From Herpetosiphon sp. (lineage in GTDB: Bacteria > Chloroflexota > Anaerolineae > Anaerolineales > Villigracilaceae): DNA of 34,500 nucleotides. Both the position numbers and the translations under genes were made by a program. Each line of letters begins with the position of its first letter. Within the stretch, counting starts at the first letter, position 1. The notes beneath the pieces are model-generated. The model was not told the DNA's origin and made no database searches. It saw only the letters and a program-made list of their open reading frames with translations. Location: NCBI GenBank assembly GCA_020717985.1, contig DYDH01000014.1:5614-40113 (forward strand), read 5' to 3'. This document shows positions 8,097 through 17,428 of the stretch, in pieces.

Positions 8097-9478
8097 TGAG
8101 GCAACTTTGAAATAACAGCCTTGAATTTACCGGCTTTTGTTCTGGGAATTTCGTTTACCGTCTCGACAATTACTTGCATACCCGCACCCAAGCGTTGTTG
8201 GATGCGCAGAATGATATCCTGTGTATCCGCCGCGCCAAACCCGACGGCTGGCACAACTTTGACACGAATCACATCCAAGGTTTCCTGAATAATCTGAGCT
8301 TCAATAACAGGAAGGCGAGCTTTGAAAACCGGGTCAAGGCGTCCAACGCGTCTACCATCGGGAGCGTAGAGAACATCGTCAACCCGTCCATGAACTTTTC
8401 CCAGCAAGGGCAGAGAACGACTGCAAGAACACACATTGTCAAGCAATGATAAACTCCCCTCATCGCCAACTTGATAGCGAATAAGCGGCATATCCATATT
8501 CAACAAGCCAGTGCATATCAACTCCCCCACCACGCCAGGCGACGCAGTCTGGTCATTATTCATCACCTCCACATACCCGACCTCAGGCCAAATGTGCATT
8601 TGTCCATGCCGGCACTCTGAAGCTGCTGCTGCTATTTCAGCCATTCCATATGTCTCTCGAACCGGACAATTGAAGGCTGTTTCAATCGCGCTCCGCTGGT
8701 AATCATAGAGCGGCTCAGCATTGGTAAGTACAACCTTCATCTGTATATTGATTCTTTTTTGCTTTATTGCTTCAATCGCAAGGGAATAAAGCGAAGAGGT
8801 ATAGCCCCAAAGATATACGACTTGATAACAACACAAGGCATCCAGATAAGCCGATATCAGTTCGGGGGCAAGATGATACGATGACATATAAAGTTGATTA
8901 AGCCCGGCATTCCATACCCAAAAAGGCGGTCTGCGTTGACCAACAGGTGTCACCAATTGCCCTCCTAAAATCGCCCAGCGGTCATGACGCGAAACTTCAT
9001 GCCACAGGCGGCAACGGGCTTCAAATAGCGCGTACCAATTTTGTACCGTTTCCCTGCTCCACCATAAATCAAGGGCCTTTCCGGTCGTTCCGCTCGTATG
9101 CTCGTGATACATATTTTTTATATTGCGATCTTCTGCAATAAATTGAGTTGGCACAGATCGCACAGCATCCTTGGACAAAATTGGCCAATTTTCCAAATAT
9201 TCCCAGGACGCACGATCACCTTGCCGTCGGCGTTGGTTCCATTGCTCACGATAATAGGGCACCTGAGTAGCAGCTCGATGGAGAAGAAAAGCTAGTTTTT
9301 CTTCCTGCCATTTCCTCCATTGCTTCATACTCCAAGTTTCATGTTCCAAATATTCTGCGATGAGTAATTCTGTCTTACGCCCGTAACGCCAAGAGCGCAG
9401 GTGATATCCACGCGCGCTGGCAACGAGTGTCCGTAGTGGATACGGCATTTGATGATAGAGTTTTACCCAATCAGGCAT
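8093..9478 (-). CDS. PaaK/CapK-like adenylate-forming enzyme (phenylacetate-CoA ligase family)
   Basis: This 461-residue member of the ANL adenylating superfamily has the phosphate-binding loop HTSGTTGKALDL (TSGTTGK at 128-134) and the acid-activation motif RETYGMAEIA. An intact-looking C-terminal RTKAGKFKAV supplies the catalytic Lys. All parts needed for adenylation are therefore visible. The family is best known for aryl-CoA ligases, but CapK-like members occur inside capsule and EPS loci, where the substrate is not established. Activation of an acyl or aryl group for glycan decoration is an inference. ATG at 9476-9478 is preferred over a TTG at 9487; it overlaps the upstream glycosyltransferase by eight bases. 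The 3' end overlaps the ExoA-like gene by four. Confidence 0.87.
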   Translation of the reverse strand: MPDWVKLYHQMPYPLRTLVASARGYHLRSWRYGRKTELLIAEYLEHETWSMKQWRKWQEEKLAFLLHRAATQVPYYREQWNQRRRQGDRASWEYLENWPILSKDAVRSVPTQFIAEDRNIKNMYHEHTSGTTGKALDLWWSRETVQNWYALFEARCRLWHEVSRHDRWAILGGQLVTPVGQRRPPFWVWNAGLNQLYMSSYHLAPELISAYLDALCCYQVVYLWGYTSSLYSLAIEAIKQKRINIQMKVVLTNAEPLYDYQRSAIETAFNCPVRETYGMAEIAAAASECRHGQMHIWPEVGYVEVMNNDQTASPGVVGELICTGLLNMDMPLIRYQVGDEGSLSLLDNVCSCSRSLPLLGKVHGRVDDVLYAPDGRRVGRLDPVFKARLPVIEAQIIQETLDVIRVKVVPAVGFGAADTQDIILRIQQRLGAGMQVIVETVNEIPRTKAGKFKAVISKLPQ

Positions 9479-10502
9479 TATTGGCAAGTTCCCAGTATAA
9501 ACTTTCCCATTGAGGCAATATTACAGACCAGTTAAATTGTTCCGCTTTTTTGCGGGCGTTTGTCGAAAGTCTCTCCGCCAAGTTGGATTCGGTCAAAATG
9601 CGGCGAATGGCGGCAGCCATTGCTTCAGGGTTATCCGGAGGAACAAGAAGCGCATCCTTTCCATCTTCCAACAGATAGGGAATGCCGCCTACGTTTGTGC
9701 TGACGATACACAACCCGCATGCCATTGCTTCGATTACGCTAACGGGGGTATTATCCACATTCGTTGTATTGATAAAAATATCGGCCCGCTCCAAATATTC
9801 AGGGACTTCGCTTTTGGAAATGCCATGTAGGATTTCAACATTTTTTTGCAGACCAAGTATTTCTATTACTCTTCGCGTTTCTTGCAGAGCGCCATCTCCT
9901 TTATCTGGACCAATCATGGTTAAAGTAATCTCAGGAAAGGAAGCGCACAAATTAGCTATTACCAAGGGAGCCATTTGAGGATGGTAAATCTTGTGATAGG
10001 CGCGCAACCAGACCAAATGCGGACTAAACGCACTGCGCAAATGAAAAGGATAATTCTTTATTTCCACAGGATTGGGAATCAAGAGGATATCGTCCCGATA
10101 AGGGCGCATTGCTTCCCGCAGATAGGGTGACGGGGCAGTGACTGCGCCAGCACTCTTGAGCAATCGTTTTACACGTCCCGGCCAACGGCAGGCAAAGGCG
10201 GGCAGGTTTCCACCATGCAAAGTCAACAAATAATTTTTTTTTGCCACATTAAGAGTAAAGCAAGCAATCTCGGCCAGACTAAAAGCCAAACCGCTATACA
10301 CCTCCACATGAGCGACTTCATACTCAGAACGACGAAGCCAAATTGTCAAAAGAATATCTATCAATCTTGCCATTCGAGCAACTTTTCGAGATGTGGTCAA
10401 GACTGTCCAGCCTAGATTTGAAAAATGCTCCGCCAAGTCTTCACTGACTCCCCGTACACCTATCTCCAATGACAGGAAATTGCCGATCAACAATATTCGC
10501 AT
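9471..10502 (-). CDS. GT4-family glycosyltransferase
   Basis: This 343-residue GT-B fold retaining glycosyltransferase begins MRILLIGNFLSLEIGVRG, the usual N-terminal strand and glycine loop. LLTLHGGNLP lies in the N-lobe and SPHLVWLRAYHKIYHP at the interdomain region. The C-lobe donor site reads NTTNVDNTPVSVIEAMACG (D250 and E258). The first acidic residue of the usual E-X7-E pair is Asp, which is common in divergent GT4 members. Its ATG at 10500-10502 lies five bases after the preceding stop. The donor sugar and linkage are unknown. It probably extends the repeat unit on the cytoplasmic side. Confidence 0.88.
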   Translation of the reverse strand: MRILLIGNFLSLEIGVRGVSEDLAEHFSNLGWTVLTTSRKVARMARLIDILLTIWLRRSEYEVAHVEVYSGLAFSLAEIACFTLNVAKKNYLLTLHGGNLPAFACRWPGRVKRLLKSAGAVTAPSPYLREAMRPYRDDILLIPNPVEIKNYPFHLRSAFSPHLVWLRAYHKIYHPQMAPLVIANLCASFPEITLTMIGPDKGDGALQETRRVIEILGLQKNVEILHGISKSEVPEYLERADIFINTTNVDNTPVSVIEAMACGLCIVSTNVGGIPYLLEDGKDALLVPPDNPEAMAAAIRRILTESNLAERLSTNARKKAEQFNWSVILPQWESLYWELANNA

Positions 10503-10507
10503 AATTC

Positions 10508-11665
10508 CTAAATTGAAAGCACCTGAATCAGACGGTGAGAATGACGCTGGATTGCAATCTCTCCATAAATTGATAAAAGGTTGTCAGCCAGTCCATCTGT
10601 CCCATAAATATGTTCAACTCGCTCCCGACCTATCTGCCCCAACATGTTACGTAATTGACCAGACTCGGCTAATCGAAGTACATATTTAGCCATTCCATTA
10701 ATATCATCGAAAGGAACCACATAACCTGTCAGACCATCTTGAATTATATTGTCGGCATCTCCAGCAGGAGTAGTGATAACAGGCAATCTGGCTGCCATCG
10801 CTTCCAACAAGACATTAGGGAAGCCTTCGTGGTCAGACGTTAACATAAAAATATGCACCTGCTTTAAAATTGAAGATATATCGTCACGTCTCCCCAGGAA
10901 AATTAAATTTTCTTCTGATAAGCCCCTTTGTTGTGCAAATTCTTGCAGGTTCATTCTTTCTGGGCCATCGCCAATTATGACACCTAGTAATGCAGGTACC
11001 TTCCCACGCACAATTGCCAGAGTGTCTATAAAGCGGTCAAATCGTTTGACAGAGACCATTCGTCCAACCGAAACAATCACAATTCTCGATGCAGATCCAG
11101 GAAAAACAGGAACACTTCCCGCTTGACCATCATCCCTATCAAAGTCTGCCAGATCTATTACATTAGGCAAATAATTCACTTTTTCTGGCGCAACGCCCAG
11201 TTTGGCTGCATTGCGAAGCGCCGCCTGGGAATTTGCAATTAATGAATTAGATTTAGTTAACAATAGTTTTCCCCAGAACGGGTTGGACTCCATCTCGTAG
11301 ACCAAGTCGGTACGTATGCTTCCAATTCCTACAGCATTATATATGGGGGATATTAAACTCACATAAAGATTCGTGTAGAAGTGAGCAGACTGCAATATAT
11401 GCGGCCTGAAATTGCGCAAAGCGATCATTAAAGTAATCAAACGGATCATTGGGTTGGAATATTTACCGATCCACTGCGGTTCCACTCCTAACGCTTTCAG
11501 AACCGGTTCGTAATACTCACCACGTGTTAACGAATACACACGAACATTGACGCCCGCTCGAAGCAGAGCGCGCGTCATATAAACCAGCTGCTTCTCGGCC
11601 CCACCCTGCCCTAAAGTTCCTGCAACAAATGCGACACGCAAAACATTATGATTATTTTTAATCAT
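10508..11665 (-). CDS. GT4-family glycosyltransferase
   Basis: This 385-residue GT-B enzyme has the N-terminal motif VAFVAGTLGQGGAEKQLVY typical of the GT4 group. It also has LIANSQAAL, IVSVGRMVSVKRFDRFI before the donor-binding lobe, and the complete E-X7-E motif in TSDHEGFPNVLLEAMAA. Its likely role is transfer of a hexose to a lipid-linked intermediate. Two in-frame ATGs exist. The inner one is preferred because GGGGAG lies seven bases ahead of it; the outer one at 11680 adds MGSST and sits one base from the preceding stop with no good ribosome binding site. The two products would differ by five residues only. Confidence 0.9.
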   Translation of the reverse strand: MIKNNHNVLRVAFVAGTLGQGGAEKQLVYMTRALLRAGVNVRVYSLTRGEYYEPVLKALGVEPQWIGKYSNPMIRLITLMIALRNFRPHILQSAHFYTNLYVSLISPIYNAVGIGSIRTDLVYEMESNPFWGKLLLTKSNSLIANSQAALRNAAKLGVAPEKVNYLPNVIDLADFDRDDGQAGSVPVFPGSASRIVIVSVGRMVSVKRFDRFIDTLAIVRGKVPALLGVIIGDGPERMNLQEFAQQRGLSEENLIFLGRRDDISSILKQVHIFMLTSDHEGFPNVLLEAMAARLPVITTPAGDADNIIQDGLTGYVVPFDDINGMAKYVLRLAESGQLRNMLGQIGRERVEHIYGTDGLADNLLSIYGEIAIQRHSHRLIQVLSI

Positions 11666-11681
11666 CGTCGAACTCCCCATG

Positions 11682-13031
11682 TCAAATTAAACGTCCTAAA
11701 TTTCGCGGGTTCTGCTCCCAGCCCGGCTGGTTAATCAAGACAATCCCCCCAGCGGCAAGATACCATAAACCCTTGCCTTGAAATTCGGTTGTCATCAAGG
11801 CAATCGTCAGGAAACTGCTAACCAGCAACCCTGCGGTTGGAAAAGATTTCTTGCGCCACGCAGTAATGGTGAAAGAAAGTACAAATCCCCCAAACAACAA
11901 GATACCAGGAATGCCATTTTCTGCTATCACCTTGATCCAGCCTGAATGAGATTGAAACTCAACACCGACATATCTAAAGGTGAGTTCTCCTTCCATGGTG
12001 CCAAGCTCCGCCCAGGCCGGCGCGAAACCACCAGTACCAACCCCCATTGGATTATTCAAGAAGATATTCCAGCCGGCTTTTATTAAATCAGAACGACCAT
12101 TTGTACGCTTTAAAAGAGAGTAATTAGGATCAAGCGCCCTTTCTATGCGTCCTATGGTGTTCTGACGCAAGGCATCAAATTGATTCGTAATAATTAGTAT
12201 GATAAGTGCGCCCACAAAGAGAAACAAAACACGTGTTGACATATTTTTGCCAATTAGTAGTAAAACAATTACACAAACGATGGCAACGGATAAATCGCCG
12301 CGACTGCCGCTAAGAAATACCCAAACGACGTTAACGGCGGTACATATATAAAGAGTGGCCATTTTGCGTTTTTGATCAGAAACTAAATGAGCTGCGAGAG
12401 AAGCGCTAATGATAGCCGTAAGCGGGAAAAAAGACCAAGCATTAGGGTTCATGCCGCCTGAAGATGGCAGGGTAAAATAAACCAAACCGCCCAAACCCGC
12501 CATCCAGCCGCATACAACCGCAGACCAGTAAAAAGCATCCGGATCATACCCTACGCGAATAAAATACACCAAAATTCCAAATATAATTAAAATTCCCAGT
12601 GTATGTTGCAAACCATTACCAATACTTTGACTAAATAACAACTCTATGCCCATTATTACCAAGAAGAAGGCAAGCAAACGGGTTTGCACATTGATTAAGC
12701 GAACAAGAAGCGGGAACGAAAATGCCATGACCAGTAGAAGCCAGTAATTCAATGTATTCCAACGAAGAAACCCGCCGGTAAGCAGATAAACGCGCGTCAT
12801 CGGGTCTAAAGTACATAGTACACTAATCCCAATCAGTCCCAAAGACGGCTTTCGCAAACCTATCAACGCAAAAATATAACCGCCAAGCGTCAGAATTGTA
12901 AGCGCATTCTTGAAGCCTATGACAGGTGATAAGCCCCAGGAAACTATGGAGAACAAAATAAAGAATTTGCCCCAGGTTTCCACCTCTGGTTTAGGTTGTC
13001 TGTATGTGGAAGCTTTTTTATAAGAAATCAT
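11682..13031 (-). CDS. O-antigen ligase/polymerase-like membrane protein (Wzy_C / WaaL type)
   Basis: This 449-residue polytopic membrane protein has roughly ten to twelve hydrophobic helices. Features of the Wzy_C/O-antigen ligase family (PF04932) are visible: VFLSGSRGDLSVA before a hydrophobic run, then a large loop holding NNPMGVGTGGFAPAWAE and SHSGWIKVIAENGIPG, the region where catalytic Arg and His usually occur. It would polymerise undecaprenyl-linked repeat units or ligate the polymer in the outer leaflet; sequence alone cannot separate the two roles. ATG at 13029-13031 overlaps the upstream GT4 stop in an ATGA junction. A Wzy role fits the Wzz/Wzc-like gene at the left end, but no Wzx flippase is visible here. 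Confidence 0.88.
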   Translation of the reverse strand: MISYKKASTYRQPKPEVETWGKFFILFSIVSWGLSPVIGFKNALTILTLGGYIFALIGLRKPSLGLIGISVLCTLDPMTRVYLLTGGFLRWNTLNYWLLLVMAFSFPLLVRLINVQTRLLAFFLVIMGIELLFSQSIGNGLQHTLGILIIFGILVYFIRVGYDPDAFYWSAVVCGWMAGLGGLVYFTLPSSGGMNPNAWSFFPLTAIISASLAAHLVSDQKRKMATLYICTAVNVVWVFLSGSRGDLSVAIVCVIVLLLIGKNMSTRVLFLFVGALIILIITNQFDALRQNTIGRIERALDPNYSLLKRTNGRSDLIKAGWNIFLNNPMGVGTGGFAPAWAELGTMEGELTFRYVGVEFQSHSGWIKVIAENGIPGILLFGGFVLSFTITAWRKKSFPTAGLLVSSFLTIALMTTEFQGKGLWYLAAGGIVLINQPGWEQNPRNLGRLI

Positions 13032-14191
13032 TTATTTTTTCCATTCCAATTAATTTTCCACTGCTCAACACAAATTTGACCGATTCGCTGCGCCCAGTCT
13101 TCCAGCGTCCGTTTTTCAACATAGGAACGGCAACGTCTACGCAATATGTGCCAATCCATTGGCTCAGAAAGAACTTGCCGAAGCTTAGTCGTAAGCGTGT
13201 CAACATCCCCGGGCGGGACAATCCAGCCACGTTCACTTTCATCGCCAATTACAGCACGTGCTGCTCCCACCTCTGTAGTCAAAACCGGTAAACCATGAGA
13301 CATGGCATCCAACCATGCCTTGCTAAAACCCTCAGTAAGCGACGGTTGCACACAAATATCAGCCATTAGGAATTGTTCGGACAATGAATTCCTGTCCAAT
13401 TGACCCACGAACCGGACAATATCCGTACATTCACACCTGGCAACAGCCTGTTCCAGTACATTCCTCTGAGGGCCATCACCAGCCAATATGAGGTTTGGCA
13501 ATGGGGAAAATTTCTCTTGCTTTAGTTTTGCCAATGCTTCAATCAGGGTAAGCACGCCTTTTTCCGGAGAGAGCCGTCCAGCGTATATCAGGCGGGGCGG
13601 GGAAGATAGCTCTCTATCGAAAACAGGGCAAATCTGCTGGAGTTCAGCCTGAGACAGCGCCGATACAAAGACCCAGTGCATATTGGAAGACGGCGCCGAC
13701 TCGCCTTCTCCCGTGGCAAGCATTACATTGCGTCCGCCGGCGAATCGACGCATGATGGCTTTCGTAACCCGGCTCATAATCGTTGTCTGGCTATTTGTCG
13801 CCCAAGAACCACCATAGCGGGCAATCAAAGGTTTGCGAAGAGACAAGGCAACCAGCATCCCCAACAAAGGAATGTCGCCTGGTAAAGGAGTATGCACCGC
13901 ATCAGCCCGTCGAACATATTTAACTATCATACTGAGATAGTAGGGAAAGTTTAAGAGCACAGACAACTTACGTCGAGCATCCTGGCCTGCTGGCTGGCGG
14001 AGGGGAATAATCTGGGCATGCGCCGGTAACGGAATACCACCAGGACGGGAATGACCGCGGGTAATCAGCAAGGTCATCTCATCGAAAAGCGAGCCAATGG
14101 CTGCCATTTGCAACGGAAAACCGCCGGAAGAATACCAATTTCCTTGTGCATCACACCAACATTCTTTAAACGAGATTGCGCAAAGTTGCAT
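13028..14191 (-). CDS. GT4-family glycosyltransferase
   Basis: This 387-residue GT-B enzyme has RLIYAGRLSPEKGVLTLIEAL at about 200-220, LILAGDGPQRN, and the donor lobe motif PSLTEGFSKAWLDAMSHG. The second acidic residue of E-X7-E is Asp (E287, D295), a conservative change. The N-terminus (MQLCAISFKECWCDAQGNWY) contains three Cys within twelve residues and a substrate-loop SSGGFPLQM. ATG at 14189-14191 shares one base with the stop of the deacetylase (TAATG), so translation is likely coupled. The sugar is unknown. Confidence 0.88.
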   Translation of the reverse strand: MQLCAISFKECWCDAQGNWYSSGGFPLQMAAIGSLFDEMTLLITRGHSRPGGIPLPAHAQIIPLRQPAGQDARRKLSVLLNFPYYLSMIVKYVRRADAVHTPLPGDIPLLGMLVALSLRKPLIARYGGSWATNSQTTIMSRVTKAIMRRFAGGRNVMLATGEGESAPSSNMHWVFVSALSQAELQQICPVFDRELSSPPRLIYAGRLSPEKGVLTLIEALAKLKQEKFSPLPNLILAGDGPQRNVLEQAVARCECTDIVRFVGQLDRNSLSEQFLMADICVQPSLTEGFSKAWLDAMSHGLPVLTTEVGAARAVIGDESERGWIVPPGDVDTLTTKLRQVLSEPMDWHILRRRCRSYVEKRTLEDWAQRIGQICVEQWKINWNGKNK

Positions 14192-15054
14192 TAAGCCTCT
14201 TCCTTTAAAAGGAAATCGGATGGCAATATAACCTTAATTTTATTTTGATGCCGTAATTCATTCAATCTTTCAAAGAACGGGATTAAGTAACGCTCATCCT
14301 GGGAATTGCCAAGATGTAACGAATGGGGATGCGCCCATACAATCACTACTCCTTGTTCGTAAAGAACACATTTTTCCATGAAAGCGAGTGTGGGCTGGGC
14401 AAAGCCAACAGGCGCATTTAACCGAACACAAGACAGATTGGAAATATATTCGATTGAGCTTGGTTTCCTGGATCGATACTTAAAAAGTTGCATCAATAAA
14501 TAACTCAATAAGGAGTAATATGAAACACGCGCAAAACGGTATCCAGCATCATCCAATGCTGCGCACAGTTCAGGCAAAGTAATATGGGCGGAACCTCCAT
14601 CGCGTCGCTCCGAAAACGCAGGAGCAATTTTTTGGGGATATGCAAAAGGCTGATTGTAAGGAGGGACAAAAGTATTCACTGGCGCGCTTATGCATTGTTC
14701 AAGCGCATCTTTGCTGGCACGCAATGTTTCAGTTAATTCCAGATGTGTCAACCCGGGAAGCCATTCATGCTTGAAACTATGACTCGCGACTTCATGTCCA
14801 GCGGTGTGGATGCGGCGAATTTGCGTTGGATCATGATATGGGCGTTGTCCTGGCAAAGCAGCGGCACCGACGACAGCAAAACAGGCTGGAATCTTATACT
14901 GGGCATGGAGGTCCAGCAGGCGTTCGGTGTTTTCAAATTCAAGGTGTCCCCAGTCTTTTGGACCTCCGGGACTGCGGGAACGATCGGCTCCCCACTGTGT
15001 ATCGTAATCCCAGAAAAAAAGCAATTTTATTTTTACTGTTTGTTGATTATTCAA
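14191..15054 (-). CDS. Polysaccharide deacetylase (NodB-like, CE4)
   Basis: This 287-residue protein of the NodB/CE4 family hydrolyses N- or O-acetyl groups on sugars. The metal-site motif is FFWDYDTQWG (D16 and D18, replacing TFDDG), and the zinc pair is SHSFKH (H92, H96). Later motifs are VPPYNQP near 130-136 and IVWAHPHSLH near 250. No signal peptide is visible, so it probably acts in the cytoplasm on precursors or lipid-linked intermediates. The form resembles deacetylases in exopolysaccharide loci. The start ATG at 15052-15054 overlaps the stop of the methyltransferase by four bases. The usual Arg of the third CE4 motif is not evident, so activity remains an inference. Confidence 0.85.
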   Translation of the reverse strand: MNNQQTVKIKLLFFWDYDTQWGADRSRSPGGPKDWGHLEFENTERLLDLHAQYKIPACFAVVGAAALPGQRPYHDPTQIRRIHTAGHEVASHSFKHEWLPGLTHLELTETLRASKDALEQCISAPVNTFVPPYNQPFAYPQKIAPAFSERRDGGSAHITLPELCAALDDAGYRFARVSYYSLLSYLLMQLFKYRSRKPSSIEYISNLSCVRLNAPVGFAQPTLAFMEKCVLYEQGVVIVWAHPHSLHLGNSQDERYLIPFFERLNELRHQNKIKVILPSDFLLKEEA

Positions 15055-15944
15055 GCCAACCCTCTTCCATCGAACGGTTTTCGAGCGATAGTGTACAACA
15101 TGGGACCACTACCTAATAACCGTCCATAAAAACCACCCATTTCCTGGGCTGTGCGCCAGACAGCGCCTTTAACATCACCTCGCGCGATGCGAGCGAGCCA
15201 CTCCCGTATTGGATAAGGGGGCAAATGAAAGCTCCCTGCACTTTCAACAAAGAATCCCGTTGATTCCAGTAAACGCCTCAGGGATGCCTGTGTGAATAAA
15301 AAGATATGCGTGTGTGGCGCCAACTCCGGCGTCCAACCTCGACCCAGCAAGCGAAAGTGTCCCGAATTCATATTAGGTGTAATAATTACTATATGACCAT
15401 TTGGTTTTAGGTAGGGCTGGAGTTGGCGGAGCATATGAGCGGGTTCGATCAGATGTTCAATTACATTATCCATGACTAAAAGATCAAATACGCCCATAGG
15501 AATATTCGTTTCATGAAGCGGTTGATCGTGAAATTGGAGGTGCGGATATCTCTCTCTGGCACGGACAATTCGGCTGGATGAAATATCAATACCAACTACA
15601 TTTGACCAACCTGCCACATGGAGCTCGGAGCAAAGGGCGCCCTCACCACAGCCAATATCAACAATGGTCTGCTTTGCCTTTGCCAGTTCAGGAACGCACT
15701 CCACGACACGCCAAAAACGTGACGTGCGCTGTGTGGCATTTGTAGATTGAGAATCTGTTGATATCGGCAATTCGTAATAATTCGTATAAAAGTCCCCTGC
15801 CTTTTCCTGTTGTAAAATCGGTGGAGGGTCAATGCGATATACACCACAAGAAACACAACGCACCAACCCAAACCGGGAGGTGCGAAAACAGACATCCCAT
15901 TGCGTAACACCGCACCAACATGCTGTATTTTGAATTGCAACCAA
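15051..15944 (-). CDS. Class I methyltransferase with N-terminal Cys-rich (zinc-ribbon-like) motif
   Basis: This 297-residue protein starts with a Cys cluster (C9, C11, C19, C30, C33; CWCG then CVSC) like the metal-binding N-terminus of many sugar- and small-molecule methyltransferases. The SAM site is IVDIGCGEGALC at 94-105, with VVGIDISSSRI as the next motif and LLVMDNVIEHLIEP as motif II. It is a Methyltransf_23-like enzyme. It starts at TTG 15942-15944; AGGAG about eight bases upstream supports this non-ATG start. It overlaps the deacetylase start by four bases and follows the next methyltransferase by 16 bases. Its acceptor is not identifiable. Confidence 0.87.
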   Translation of the reverse strand: MVAIQNTACWCGVTQWDVCFRTSRFGLVRCVSCGVYRIDPPPILQQEKAGDFYTNYYELPISTDSQSTNATQRTSRFWRVVECVPELAKAKQTIVDIGCGEGALCSELHVAGWSNVVGIDISSSRIVRARERYPHLQFHDQPLHETNIPMGVFDLLVMDNVIEHLIEPAHMLRQLQPYLKPNGHIVIITPNMNSGHFRLLGRGWTPELAPHTHIFLFTQASLRRLLESTGFFVESAGSFHLPPYPIREWLARIARGDVKGAVWRTAQEMGGFYGRLLGSGPMLYTIARKPFDGRGLA

Positions 15945-15960
15945 TGTTGAATCTCCTAAC

Positions 15961-16734
15961 CTACTTTAGAACTATCCCGAATTTATCTTGCTTACTTGCA
16001 GCGACCAGCCACGATGCAGATGTCAAATTAAGAGAACCAAACTGATCGAAAAAATTAACCAGCAGTTGAAGAGGATAACCTACCCTCCTCCAAAAAGGAA
16101 ATCGTATCTGGGCAAGCTGCTTGGCGATAATGCCATATCTACCCACGTGCGGTTCCAGCGATTTAATTTGCAGCGAGTTTTCCTGACAAAGCACTTCAAT
16201 CTTTGCGGCTGAAAAAACTGAATGTTTTGGCACCGGCGGCAAATAGGGAATAGTTGACGGAAACTCTTGCTGACATCGGGGAAGCAGAAGGAAAAGGGCT
16301 CCATCCGTCTTAAGCCAATGGTAAAACTGGGTAAATAATAAATCCCCTTTCCCCATCTCAACCAAATAATGAGCAGATGCCACGGATAAGACAACATCAA
16401 ATGGTTCGATAGGGTGGAAATTAAGAAAATCCGCCTGCAAAAATGAGACATTCTGGAGACCAAGTATTTGTCGGGAATGTTCTGCCTGTTCAATTGACTC
16501 GCCATCTTTGTCAATTCCAACAATCATCCAAGTGGGGTGGCGAACTGCAAGTTCCAAAGCCCATGCGCCATTCCAGCATCCAGCGTCGAGTAAACGAACA
16601 GGTCCATGCAGCTTGGAGAGATGAGGATAAACAGCTGACCATTTCTGGCGTGTGTGAATATCCGCTATACCCCATATCCGTTGTACCCATCTACGCGAAT
16701 CGGTTTCGAGGGACGCTATTCTTTGACCAATCAC
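15961..16734 (-). CDS. Class I SAM-dependent methyltransferase
   Basis: This 257-residue protein has the SAM-binding motif VRLLDAGCWNGAW at 46-58, MIVGIDKDGESI as the ribose-binding motif, and FDVVLSVASAHYL as motif II. The length and layout fit the methyltransferase superfamily; no membrane or signal sequence was seen. The start is GTG at 16732-16734, overlapping the upstream acetyltransferase stop in a GTGA junction. It stands directly before a second methyltransferase, so two methylations of the same glycan may occur. The target is unknown. The N-terminal 30 residues are polar and rich in Arg. Confidence 0.85.
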   Translation of the reverse strand: MIGQRIASLETDSRRWVQRIWGIADIHTRQKWSAVYPHLSKLHGPVRLLDAGCWNGAWALELAVRHPTWMIVGIDKDGESIEQAEHSRQILGLQNVSFLQADFLNFHPIEPFDVVLSVASAHYLVEMGKGDLLFTQFYHWLKTDGALFLLLPRCQQEFPSTIPYLPPVPKHSVFSAAKIEVLCQENSLQIKSLEPHVGRYGIIAKQLAQIRFPFWRRVGYPLQLLVNFFDQFGSLNLTSASWLVAASKQDKFGIVLK

Positions 16735-17408
16735 GGGGCAATGGTTTCCTTATCTGCATTTTGCAGATCTCGCTGTAACTGAAGGCTGGTCTCGCGAGCC
16801 AAATCCATTTCCATTCCCAAGTAATTAACATAGAGAAAACTGCCCTTAAAGTTGACCACGCGGGCGGGCACACCAACAGCCACAGATCTGTCTGGCAAGG
16901 ATTTGTTCACTACTGCATTCGCCCCCACGGCAACATCATTCCCGATGGTGATGGGACCAAAAACACATGCGCCTGTGGCAATATAAACCCGATCTCCCAA
17001 TTGCGGTACTCCTTCCAGGTCTTTTCCGTTAATAAAACCCCGCCCACCCGATCCAATGGTTACGCCATGCGCAATGTTACAGTTGCTGCCCATCCGGACC
17101 TTGGGATTTAGCACTACCCCGCCAAAATGATCAATATGCAGACCAGGTCCAATCTCGCATTCGGGGGGTAATGAAATTCCCGCAACAATCTCGATCCATT
17201 TTACAAAAGGAATTGAACACCGGTGGGCAAACTGACGAAAATAAGGGTTTTTTACCCGCACAAGCGGATAGAAAAAGCGGTAAACAGCGCAAGCCCACAG
17301 TCCTTGAGTGAAAATCACCAACGCCAACCTGGACCGGGGCTTCATACAATAGCGGTCAATATCTTTTTTGAAATAATCGAGGCTTTGTTTGAGTTTTTGA
17401 ATAATCAT
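16731..17408 (-). CDS. Serine-acetyltransferase-like hexapeptide-repeat acetyltransferase (CysE/EpsC type)
   Basis: This 225-residue enzyme has a C-terminal left-handed beta-helix made of hexapeptide repeats. CEIGPGLHIDHFGGVVLNP, NCNIAHGVTIGSGG and VYIATGACVFGPITIGNDV are diagnostic of the serine O-acetyltransferase-like family (catalytic His in HIDH and AHG). An N-terminal helical region (SLDYFKKDIDRY) matches the CysE-like form. In polysaccharide loci such proteins O-acetylate sugars, so a glycan acceptor is more likely than serine. The ATG is at 17406-17408. A 53-base gap precedes it, with a weak promoter-like pair. The adjacent methyltransferase overlaps its stop by four bases. Confidence 0.88.
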   Translation of the reverse strand: MIIQKLKQSLDYFKKDIDRYCMKPRSRLALVIFTQGLWACAVYRFFYPLVRVKNPYFRQFAHRCSIPFVKWIEIVAGISLPPECEIGPGLHIDHFGGVVLNPKVRMGSNCNIAHGVTIGSGGRGFINGKDLEGVPQLGDRVYIATGACVFGPITIGNDVAVGANAVVNKSLPDRSVAVGVPARVVNFKGSFLYVNYLGMEMDLARETSLQLQRDLQNADKETIAP

Positions 17409-17428
17409 TTCAAAATATTCCGTGAGTT

